Assembly: GCA_045579195.1 (NCBI GenBank)
Contig: JAZNLR010000080.1
Coordinates: 1-19,838, forward strand
Reading direction: 5' to 3'
Length of the DNA stretch: 19,838 bases
Source of the DNA: JAZNLR01 sp045579195
Lineage (GTDB): Bacteria; Bacillota; Clostridia; Christensenellales; CAMQZB01
Both the position numbers and the translations under genes were made by a program. Positions 14,687 through 19,838 of the stretch are shown piece by piece. The notes below the pieces were generated by a model. The model was not told the origin of the DNA, made no database searches, and saw nothing but the letters and a program-made list of their open reading frames with translations. Each line of letters starts with the position of its first letter. Positions within the stretch are counted from its first letter, which is position 1.

Positions 14687-15124
14687 ATGAAATGTTTTAT
14701 TCACACTGAAACTGAAGCAATCGCAGCTTGTCGCAAATGTGGCAAAGGTATGTGTGAGGACTGTTCTTCGTACAGCGGTCACAGCGGAATCTGCCCCGAA
14801 TGCAGACGTGAAGATTTCATCAAAGAATGCAATCAAAAGTATTCTGAAATTGCAGAATTGACGAGAAAGATCAAATGGAATATATTCTGGATGGTCGTCC
14901 TGGCAATCCTGTTTGTTTTCTTTACAGTTATGGCTTTTATCAGTGGTTTTGAAATTCTCATTTTCTCTGCAATTATTCTTATCATTTTCCTTGCCAAGCT
15001 TGCTTCTTTGAGTACAAAAAAGCGTAATAGAGCAACCCTGCTGGCACGTGCCGACAAGCTGTCTGCGGAAATCAAAAGACTTGGAATTGCACTCAAGAAT
15101 AAACACGGAAAAATTTTCGAATAA
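14687..15124 (+). CDS. Small membrane protein with N-terminal B-box-like zinc fingers
   Basis: The 145-residue product starts with a cysteine-rich zinc-binding domain: Cys3, His6, Cys15, Cys18, Cys23, Cys26, Cys36 and Cys39 (CxxH, CxxC, CxxC, CxxC), like the B-box type fingers of many bacterial membrane proteins. A polar segment (about 42-62) leads to two hydrophobic segments (about 64-84 and 86-106), and a basic tail follows (KKRNRATLLARADKLSAEIKR), probably a coiled coil. Zinc binding is predicted; the function is unknown. A ribosome site AAGGAG lies 11 bases before the ATG. It is divergent from the XRE gene and ends in its own terminator. Its AT-rich leader differs from the neighbouring operon. 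Confidence 0.82.
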   Translation: MKCFIHTETEAIAACRKCGKGMCEDCSSYSGHSGICPECRREDFIKECNQKYSEIAELTRKIKWNIFWMVVLAILFVFFTVMAFISGFEILIFSAIILIIFLAKLASLSTKKRNRATLLARADKLSAEIKRLGIALKNKHGKIFE

Positions 15125-15129
15125 TACTA

Positions 15130-15160
15130 AAAAAAGAGCAACAACGCGTTGCTCTTTTTT
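15130..15160 (+). terminator. Terminator of the zinc-finger membrane protein gene
   Basis: GAGCAAC (15136-15142) pairs with GTTGCTC (15148-15154) around AACGC, with A-run before and T-run after. It begins 6 bases after the stop. The A/T flanks make it possibly bidirectional. Confidence 0.9.
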
Positions 15161-15167
15161 CATTCCC

Positions 15168-15207
15168 CTGCCAAAAATAAAAAAATGGCACAGTTTTCAC
15201 TGCGCCA
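15168..15207 (-). terminator. Terminator of the HU gene; copy 2 of the 40-bp repeat
   Basis: The same hairpin as at 14235-14274, identical at 39 of 40 positions (C14268 versus T15201), with a TTTC-side loop on the plus strand and the T-run on the minus strand. It lies 34 bases after the HU stop. Confidence 0.88.
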
Positions 15208-15240
15208 TCATTTCACTCAAATTTCAGTTGTTACGACTGC

Positions 15241-15513
15241 TTAGTTCAAAGAGTCCTTAAACGCCTTTCCTGCCTTAAACGTCGGGGTGACGGAAGCGGG
15301 AACCTGAATCTTTTCCATCGTGCGAGGATTGATTGCCTCTCTTGCTTCTCTCTTCTTTGTATCAAACGTTCCGAATCCGAGGATGGAAACCTTTTCTCCG
15401 TTTTTCAGTGCATCTGCAATGCTTGCAATCAGGGCGTTGACAACAACTTCACTCTGTTTGTTCGTGATATTCGCCTTTGCGGCAACATCTTTCACCAATT
15501 CAGCCTTGTTCAT
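15241..15513 (-). CDS. hup: HU family DNA-binding protein
   Basis: This 90-residue histone-like protein has the normal HU length. It starts NKAELVKDVAAKANITNKQS (helix 1), has VVNALIASIADALKNGEKVSILGFGTF (helix 2 and strand), and the DNA-binding arm EAINPRTMEKIQVPASVTPTFKAG with the conserved NPxT-type turn. It binds and bends DNA as a dimer. An in-frame extension upstream to 15597 is open but would start inside the promoter; the ATG at 15513 has GGAGG eight bases upstream and matches the family start. The promoter at 15577-15605 leaves a leader of about 57 bases with a TGCGC/GCGCA hairpin (15547-15562). It ends in the repeat terminator. Confidence 0.96.
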   Translation of the reverse strand: MNKAELVKDVAAKANITNKQSEVVVNALIASIADALKNGEKVSILGFGTFDTKKREAREAINPRTMEKIQVPASVTPTFKAGKAFKDSLN

Positions 15514-15576
15514 ATAAAAAACCTCCAATCGCTCAGAAATAAATTCTGCGCAAGTAAGCGCATTCTGAACATTGAT

Positions 15577-15605
15577 ATTATAACATAGCATATCCAAAAT
15601 TGCAA
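15577..15605 (-). promoter_or_regulatory. Promoter of the HU gene
   Basis: On the minus strand there is TTGCAA (15600-15605), a 17-base spacer and consensus TATAAT (15577-15582), with TGT before the -10. Transcription would start near 15570. Confidence 0.85.
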
Positions 15606-15693
15606 TATTATTTCAAAGAAATTCCAAAAAAAGAAGGTTTTCCCTGGATTTTTGGTGATTTTTTTGAATTTCGACCAAATCCACAAAAAATGA

Positions 15694-15722
15694 TTGTTTT
15701 TTCTTGCGTTTCGGGATATAAT
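15694..15722 (+). promoter_or_regulatory. Promoter of the 6S RNA gene
   Basis: TTGTTT (15694-15699), a 17-base spacer and consensus TATAAT (15717-15722). Transcription would begin near 15729, just before the 6S closing stem. No protein-coding gene follows, which fits an RNA gene. Confidence 0.82.
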
Positions 15723-15728
15723 AAGGGC

Positions 15729-15915
15729 GAAGGTTATTCCTGCGATGTGCGTCATACGGTAGTATTGGATCCACAAGAATGAAAAGGGATTGCTTGTTCC
15801 GCCTTCTACGTCAGGCCCGACATCGTCTGGGAAGACCGCAATTGCGGACGGCTTGCCCACCTGCAAAAAAGCGGGTTCTTAATTTCCGTAAGCGGCATAG
15901 GCGGGAATAATTTTT
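15729..15915 (+). ncRNA. ssrS: 6S RNA (RNA polymerase regulator)
   Basis: This ~187-base transcript has the normal 6S length. Its ends form a long closing stem (TTATTCCTGCGATGTGC at 15734-15750 with GCATAGGCGGGAATAA at 15895-15910). Segments recognisable from 6S RNAs occur in order: CCACAAGAATG, GGGAAG, TGCGGACG, CCCACCTG, GCGGGTTCTT and GCGGCATAGGCGGG. Several of these agree with my memory of E. coli 6S (CCACAAGAAUG, GAGAAGCC, CACCUUGA, GGGUUCAAG, GCGGCAU). 6S RNA mimics an open promoter and sequesters housekeeping RNA polymerase in stationary phase. A perfect CCGCAATTGCGG palindrome (15836-15847) would fold as a small hairpin. A T-run ends the gene. The exact 3' end is not certain. Confidence 0.9.
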
Positions 15916-15935
15916 CAAAAACGGCGCAAAAATGC

Positions 15936-15964
15936 TTGCATCTTGACTTTTTATGTGTTATACT
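15936..15964 (+). promoter_or_regulatory. Promoter of tRNA-Glu
   Basis: TATACT (15959-15964) with TGT before it (extended -10), and TTGCAT (15936-15941) 17 bases upstream as the -35. Transcription would start near 15971, about 15 bases before the tRNA. Confidence 0.6.
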
Positions 15965-15985
15965 GTCCAAGCGTTGAAACAACAC

Positions 15986-16060
15986 GCCCACATAGTCTAA
16001 CGGTTAGGACGCTGGCCTCTCACGCCGGTATTTGGGGTTCGAACCCCCATGTGGGTGCCA
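15986..16060 (+). tRNA. tRNA-Glu, anticodon CTC, with encoded CCA
   Basis: The 75-base gene folds as a full cloverleaf: acceptor GCCCACA with TGTGGGT (the first pair is G-U), a D arm with AGTCTAACGGTTAGGAC, the anticodon stem CTGGC/GCCGG with loop CTCTCAC, and a T arm GGGGTTCGAACCCC. The anticodon is CTC (16019-16021), reading GAG. The discriminator is G and CCA is encoded. It has its own promoter and a terminator directly after. Confidence 0.97.
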
Positions 16061-16064
16061 ATCG

Positions 16065-16096
16065 AAAAGGTCTACGAGATTTCGTAGACCTTTTTT
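16065..16096 (+). terminator. Terminator of tRNA-Glu, possibly shared with the TSUP genes
   Basis: AAAAGGTCTACGA pairs with TCGTAGACC around a short GATT-type loop, followed by six T. The opposite strand has only TTTTCG after the stem, so it favours the plus strand but may stop the convergent permease transcript too. Confidence 0.9.
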
Positions 16097-16108
16097 CATT
16101 TCTTAAAT

Positions 16109-16474
16109 CTATTCTTCCTTTCTTTTACGAAACGCACAAATCCCTTGATAGATGCCCAACAACACCAAAAAACCTCCGAACAGGCTTGAGAGCAACTTGG
16201 AATCAGCCTTGTGCGCAAGGAAAGAAGAGAGAATCCCAACCGCAACTGCAGGGATGATGATCAAGAGGATTCCGCGTGTGTGCACGAGCTTATTTTTGAA
16301 GTGGATGAACAGCGAAACTGCCGCCATCGGAAGAAAGGTCAAGAGGTTGATCGCCTGACTTTCGTGTTGCCCCATTGTGAAAAACAACGTCAAAATCGGG
16401 ATGAGGACCGTTCCCCCTCCCATGCCCATTCCACCGAGCAAACCTGCTGCAATTCCTGCGATAACGTACCACAC
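16109..16474 (-). CDS. Half-length TauE/SafE (TSUP) permease, second of a tandem pair
   Basis: This 121-residue membrane protein equals one half of a normal TSUP permease (about 250 residues with two related halves). It begins with the family loop AAGLLGGMGMGGGTVLIPILTLFF (about 9-32), then has about three more helices (FLPMAAVSLFIHF, ILLIIIPAVAVGILSSFLA, LLSSLFGGFLVLLGIYQ) and a basic tail. The start is GTG, with AAGGAG seven bases upstream. A similar half lies 57 bp upstream in the same direction. The two halves probably assemble as a heterodimer, but that is inference. Family members move sulfite, sulfoacetate or other organic anions; the substrate here is unknown. Confidence 0.85.
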   Translation of the reverse strand: MWYVIAGIAAGLLGGMGMGGGTVLIPILTLFFTMGQHESQAINLLTFLPMAAVSLFIHFKNKLVHTRGILLIIIPAVAVGILSSFLAHKADSKLLSSLFGGFLVLLGIYQGICAFRKRKEE

Positions 16475-16531
16475 GATTTTTCTCCTTTTTCTTATACGAA
16501 ACGCCGTTTTTGGAAATACTTTTTTTCAACG

Positions 16532-16897
16532 TCAAAAGATCATCTTAAGCCCTGCAACGATCATCAAAAGCGCAAAAACGCCCGCAACGCTCTTTGCGGA
16601 AAGCTTCTTCAAAAGAACTGCTCCCAAGATTCCGCCAACGCTTACACCGAGCCCAACCAAAAGCCCTTCCCCTATGGGGAACTTCCCTGAAAAAAGGTAG
16701 ACCAACGCAGAAAAAAGCGTGATGGGAAGGATGACCAAAATGGCGGTTGCGTGCGCTTTCTTTTGGGGCAATTTTAAGAAATGCGTCAGAAGCGGAACGC
16801 AGATCATTCCTCCGCCGCCCCCGAAAAAACCGTTGACAAATCCGATGCACGCACCGAGCAAAATAAACAGGATGTTGTTTTGTTTCTCTCCTTTCAT
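16532..16897 (-). CDS. Half-length TauE/SafE (TSUP) permease, first of a tandem pair
   Basis: This 121-residue membrane protein is also half the usual TSUP length. The family loop is GFVNGFFGGGGGMICVPLLTHFL (about 19-41), followed by LPQKKAHATAILVILPITLFSALVYLFSG and LLVGLGVSVGGILGAVLLKKL, matching the N-terminal half of full-length permeases. The ATG at 16897 has GGAAGG eight bases upstream. A second GGAG lies inside the first codons, so a slightly later start cannot be excluded. It overlaps no gene and precedes the second half by 57 bp with no terminator between them. Both halves keep intact start and stop signals and separate ribosome sites, so this is not a simple frameshift. The substrate is unknown. 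Confidence 0.85.
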   Translation of the reverse strand: MKGEKQNNILFILLGACIGFVNGFFGGGGGMICVPLLTHFLKLPQKKAHATAILVILPITLFSALVYLFSGKFPIGEGLLVGLGVSVGGILGAVLLKKLSAKSVAGVFALLMIVAGLKMIF

Positions 16898-16970
16898 ATT
16901 TTTAGCCTTCCCAAAGAATGAATTTTTAGTGATAAACTTTGCGAAAAATGAAAAAACGCCACCAAATAAT

Positions 16971-16999
16971 TTGATTTTATTTTGTTTTTGTATTATGAT
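16971..16999 (+). promoter_or_regulatory. Promoter of the 909-residue surface protein gene
   Basis: TTGATT (16971-16976), a 17-base spacer and TATGAT (16994-16999). The start would be near 17006, giving a leader of about 28 bases with GGAG 11 bases before the ATG. Confidence 0.75.
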
Positions 17000-17033
17000 A
17001 TAGAGGATATTCTAAATTGGAGAATTTTGTACT

Positions 17034-19763
17034 ATGAGATGCGACAACAAACTCAGAAAACTCTTCATTATTCTTCTCAGCATCGTGCTGGTTCTTTCGC
17101 TTGCAATGCTCGCTGCTTGCGGCAATGCTTCGACAGACAATGGCGATGATGATGACGATGATGACACCACCTCGACGACGACCAAAGTCGTTTCGCTTCC
17201 CATCACGAACGGAAGTTTTGCGAATCTTTACGATTCCTCGGATGATGCTGCATATCCGCGCGATCCGAAAAACTGGACGTTCTCCGTTTCGGGTTCCAGC
17301 GAAGCAACGAAGGCTCCGAACGCAGACACCGACATTCAGTATGGCGTTGTTCCCGCAGACAAGACTGTCTTGACGGGAAATGAGACCACGCTCAAAAACG
17401 TTGTCGGCGGCTTGTCCGAAGCAAGACAGGACGACGTTCTCAACCTCATCAAAAAGAGAACGCTCGGCTTGAATGAAACGGTTGCCGAAGGTTATGACGA
17501 TAACTACATGTTGATGCTCCGCAATATGACGGCGTCTGCTGTTTCCTATGCTTCGAGCAGCTTCACCGTTCCTGCGAACGCACACGTGAAAGTCACCGCT
17601 TGGGTGCTCACGATCGCTGAGGGCCTCGACGCAGAAGCAAACGCTTACATCGAGCTTTCCTCGACGAACGGCAATTCCCTCTTCGTGAAGGAAGTTAACA
17701 CCGCCGGCGAATGGCAGAAGGTCGAGTTCCTTGTTGAAACGAGCGAATTCATCAGCCGTACGTTCAACCTCCGCCTTGGCTTTGGTCTCGGCGATGCGAA
17801 CTCTCCCCTTGAGCACGCTCAGGGATATGCGTTCTTTGACGACATCTCCTTAACTTACCTCACCGAAAAAGCATATGACAACGAAACCGTTCTCATCGCT
17901 GACGCTTCCTTGACCGGCGCTGACCTTGACCAGAGCCAGAGAAACTTGAAGTACACCGGCGGTGATTATGCTGCTGCCATCGACTTTACGGTTGCTCCCA
18001 CGAACGACATCGATTTGAACAACTTCAGCGGAGAATACACGACGTACTCTTACTCCGATTCTTCCATCGCTGATCAGGTCGCACCTCAGAGTGAAGATAA
18101 TTTCTACGGCATCATCAATGCTGACAACACCAAGTACAGCGAGTTCCTCAATCCCGTTAACTTCCCGTTCTCAAACCGCGACAACATCCTCGTTTTGGAT
18201 AACGCGATTGCAACGAGCTATCACGTGACTTTGAACGACACCTTGACCGTTCAGCCGAACGACTATTACGTTATCGGCTTCTGGGTCAAGACCTCCAAGA
18301 TCACGAACGGCGGATTGAATGTCTACCTCGTGGACAAGACCGCTGCTGATCCCGCTGATTGGGCATATTACACCAAGCTCTCCAACATCGTCGCTCCTTT
18401 CGATGCGATCGACACGGAGAAGGACAAGACCTACACGGATGACAACTGGGTATATTATGCTTACCTCGTTCGCGGCAACGCAAAGCAGGCAAGCGAGCTC
18501 GCAGTTGAGATCTACTTCGGACCGGACAACATCAAGGACGTTCCCGCAAACAAGCTCACGAAGGGAACCGCGTTCATCAGCAACTTCAACGTTACGAAGC
18601 TCTCCGCTGAAACTTACAACAAGTCCACGACGTCCTCCACTTCCACCAAGATCACGCTCGGCTCTGCCGACACCGTTTCCACCACCGTCACCAACGGCGG
18701 ATTCGCAAACACCTTGGTTGCAAACCCGGATTACACGACTGGCGCACAGATCCCGGCTAACTGGACCGGATATCCCGGAAACCATCACCACCTCGGCGGA
18801 ACGGGCGGACTCGGAAGCAGCGATGCTGACTTTGATCCGATGACCGGAACTGCTGACTCCACGAATGTTATCTCCGGCATCGTTAATCTCGACGCTTGGG
18901 CTTCCATCCCCGGCGACAAGATCCCCGAGATGTCCGATGCAAACATCGAGGCAATGCAGAAACACCCCGGTGCGCCCAATCTTCTTATGATCTACAATAA
19001 AGACAAGACGGCGTATGGATACAAGAGCGCGAACATGAGCTTCGCTGCAAACTCCTTCTATAAGGTCAGCTTGGATCTTTACACCGCAGGCGTTTCCTTC
19101 GGTAAGGCTCACGTTTACCTCATCAACAACGATGACAACACTGTCCTCACCGCAGACACCACGGCGCTCCATCAGTCCGTTTCCAAGAAGAGCGATTGGC
19201 AGACCGTTTCCTTCTTCGTTTCCACGGGTGACTTCACGAAGTCTTACTCCATCGTTGTCTTCCTCGGCGATATGCTCGCAAGCTCTTCTTCCGATTATGC
19301 TCAGGGTGCTCTCTTCGTCGATGACGTCAACGTGATCACCATTGGAACCACCGTTGTTGGAGCAAGCTCTGACAGCGACCTTCTTGCAAACAAGAACCTC
19401 GAAGCGCTTTACGATGCATACCTTGCAGACAAGGAAGCTTTGAGCGTTGTTGCAGACTTCCGCGACATCGACGTTGAAGTTGAGGAAGAAGAGGATGACG
19501 ACATTGTCACCGACGACACCACGACCGACAACAACACCGCAACCGGTTCGTTTGACTGGGCGCTCTTCTCCACGCTTCTCCTTGCAGTTGTCTTGATTGC
19601 AGTTCTTCTCATTCTTGCGGGTCGCAAGATCATCAAGAAGCATCCGAAGAAAGCAAAGGCTTCCTCGCAGTACAGCATCGCAATGAAGCAGCACTACGGA
19701 AAGAAGGCTGTTGACGATGGATACGTCGAAACCGACACTCCCGATGAGGAAGAAGACGTTTAA
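17034..19763 (+). CDS. Large surface lipoprotein with three beta-sandwich-like repeats and a C-terminal membrane anchor
   Basis: I do not recognise a named family for this 909-residue protein. It has a lipoprotein signal ending LAAC (lipidated Cys29), a Ser/Thr and Asp-rich linker with seven consecutive Asp (38-44), then three diverged repeats of about 195-225 residues (about 55-276, 330-523 and 549-771). Each repeat shows a GVV/GII/GIV segment, a YMLMLRN/NILVLDN/NLLMIYN segment, a strand entering AxxxxxFTV, and a closing FFDDISLTY/FISNFNVTK/FVDDVNVIT. This layout suits galactose-binding-like (carbohydrate-binding) sandwiches. No catalytic residues are evident. An acidic stalk (EEEEDDD, 817-823) precedes a membrane helix (about 841-862), then a basic stop (RKIIKKHPKK) and a 40-residue cytoplasmic tail with an acidic end. 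Two anchors on one protein are unusual. Codon use is strongly biased, suggesting abundant protein. Binding of glycan is only inferred. Confidence 0.85.
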   Translation: MRCDNKLRKLFIILLSIVLVLSLAMLAACGNASTDNGDDDDDDDTTSTTTKVVSLPITNGSFANLYDSSDDAAYPRDPKNWTFSVSGSSEATKAPNADTDIQYGVVPADKTVLTGNETTLKNVVGGLSEARQDDVLNLIKKRTLGLNETVAEGYDDNYMLMLRNMTASAVSYASSSFTVPANAHVKVTAWVLTIAEGLDAEANAYIELSSTNGNSLFVKEVNTAGEWQKVEFLVETSEFISRTFNLRLGFGLGDANSPLEHAQGYAFFDDISLTYLTEKAYDNETVLIADASLTGADLDQSQRNLKYTGGDYAAAIDFTVAPTNDIDLNNFSGEYTTYSYSDSSIADQVAPQSEDNFYGIINADNTKYSEFLNPVNFPFSNRDNILVLDNAIATSYHVTLNDTLTVQPNDYYVIGFWVKTSKITNGGLNVYLVDKTAADPADWAYYTKLSNIVAPFDAIDTEKDKTYTDDNWVYYAYLVRGNAKQASELAVEIYFGPDNIKDVPANKLTKGTAFISNFNVTKLSAETYNKSTTSSTSTKITLGSADTVSTTVTNGGFANTLVANPDYTTGAQIPANWTGYPGNHHHLGGTGGLGSSDADFDPMTGTADSTNVISGIVNLDAWASIPGDKIPEMSDANIEAMQKHPGAPNLLMIYNKDKTAYGYKSANMSFAANSFYKVSLDLYTAGVSFGKAHVYLINNDDNTVLTADTTALHQSVSKKSDWQTVSFFVSTGDFTKSYSIVVFLGDMLASSSSDYAQGALFVDDVNVITIGTTVVGASSDSDLLANKNLEALYDAYLADKEALSVVADFRDIDVEVEEEEDDDIVTDDTTTDNNTATGSFDWALFSTLLLAVVLIAVLLILAGRKIIKKHPKKAKASSQYSIAMKQHYGKKAVDDGYVETDTPDEEEDV
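17145..17165. repeat. Seven-codon Asp tract (GAY repeat) in the surface protein
   Basis: Seven GAT/GAC codons in a row encode Asp38-44, directly after the lipidated Cys29 and a short Asn/Ser/Thr stretch. A trinucleotide tract keeps the frame when it changes length. Confidence 0.95.
17196..17861 (+). repeat. Surface-protein module 1 (residues about 55-276)
   Basis: The first copy of the diverged internal protein repeat. It starts with ITNGSFAN and PKNWTFS and closes with YAFFDDISLTY. It also carries the GVVPADK and VKVTAWVLT segments. Confidence 0.65.
18021..18602 (+). repeat. Surface-protein module 2 (residues about 330-523)
   Basis: The second copy. It has YGIINADN, NILVLDN, YYVIGFWVKTS and closes with FISNFNVTK. 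It lacks the NGxFAN opening seen in modules 1 and 3, so its N-terminal border is unsure. Confidence 0.6.
18678..19346 (+). repeat. Surface-protein module 3 (residues about 549-771)
   Basis: The third copy. It opens VTNGGFAN and PANWTGY, has SGIVNLD, NLLMIYN, YKVSLDLYT and closes FVDDVNVIT. It is closest to module 1 in its opening. It carries a small HHH/Gly-rich loop (about 584-595). Confidence 0.65.
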
Positions 19764-19777
19764 TTGAATCAAGAAAT

Positions 19778-19807
19778 AAGGCAGATGAAAATCTGCCTTT
19801 TCTTTTT
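19778..19807 (+). terminator. Terminator of the surface-protein gene
   Basis: AAGGCAGAT pairs perfectly with ATCTGCCTT around a GAAA tetraloop, followed by TTCTTTTT. It begins 15 bases after the stop. Confidence 0.93.
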
Positions 19808-19827
19808 CTAAAAAAACAGACACATTT

Positions 19828-19838
19828 AAGTCGGAGGC
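19828..19838 (+). other. Probable sequencing-adapter remnant at right contig end
   Basis: AAGTCGGAGGC ends the window and matches the first 11 bases of the same MGI/BGI adapter that appears reversed at the left end. The first two or three bases could be genomic by chance. Confidence 0.82.

Noticed and set aside
15510..15866. Minus-strand open frame of 118 residues
   Set aside because: It covers the 6S RNA and both promoters, has no ribosome site, and has no family resemblance.
15729..15915. SRP RNA, because of GTCAGGCCCG
   Set aside because: The conserved SRP loop GGAAGGAAGCAGC is missing, while closing stem and several segments fit 6S RNA.
15943..15948. TTGACT as the -35 box of tRNA-Glu
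   Set aside because: Its spacer to TATACT is only 10 bases; TTGCAT at 15936 gives 17 bases and the -10 is extended.
18171..19823. Long open frame on the minus strand (550 residues)
   Set aside because: It is antisense to the surface protein, crosses its terminator, and is an effect of biased codons there.
1..19838. Terminal inverted repeats of a linear plasmid or transposon
   Set aside because: The shared ends match a sequencing adapter and no transposase or telomere gene is present.

Overview
The window is a complete metagenome-style contig from an anaerobic, low-to-mid GC Bacillota (Clostridia-like) bacterium. The evidence is a clostridial-order Rnf operon (rnfC-D-G-E-A), strong GGAGG ribosome sites with frequent TTG/GTG starts, a guanine riboswitch, HU, a 6S RNA and Gram-positive style lipoprotein and surface proteins. 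No phage, IS element or CRISPR array was seen. Both contig ends carry short sequences identical to the MGI/BGI sequencing adapter, so about 18 bases at the left and 11 at the right are probably not genomic.

Layout. (1) 19-3793, minus strand: rnfC, rnfD, rnfG, rnfE and the start of rnfA, read from a promoter near 3764-3793. They encode the ferredoxin:NAD+ oxidoreductase ion pump; rnfB should lie just beyond the left end. (2) 3832-5710, minus: an AzgA-type NCS2 purine permease behind a guanine-class riboswitch with an intrinsic terminator. (3) 5754-14197, minus: a nine-gene, tightly packed operon: ECF transporter S component, metallo-beta-lactamase-fold hydrolase, comEC, holA, an unknown multi-pass membrane protein, a membrane-anchored M28 peptidase, a RimK-like ATP-grasp ligase, a YhbY RNA-binding protein and purine nucleoside phosphorylase. 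The first four genes overlap by 4 bp or are nearly contiguous. (4) 14235-15207: a divergent pair, an XRE regulator and a small zinc-finger membrane protein, bracketed by two nearly identical 40-bp terminator repeats. (5) 15241-16096: HU (minus), then 6S RNA and tRNA-Glu(CTC) (plus), each with its own promoter. (6) 16109-16897, minus: two half-length TauE/SafE (TSUP) permeases in tandem. (7) 17034-19807, plus: a 909-residue surface protein with a lipobox at the N-terminus, three diverged beta-sandwich-like repeats, acidic tracts and a C-terminal membrane anchor.

Functionally, the Rnf complex couples reduced ferredoxin to NAD+ and an ion gradient. The riboswitch-controlled permease and the phosphorylase form a purine-salvage pair that lie end to end. 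The most unusual items are the doubly anchored three-repeat surface protein, the terminator-repeat-bracketed XRE/zinc-finger cassette, the ComEC with a C-terminal domain lacking catalytic residues next to a stand-alone MBL hydrolase, and the split TSUP pair. All calls come from reading the sequence; no database search was run.
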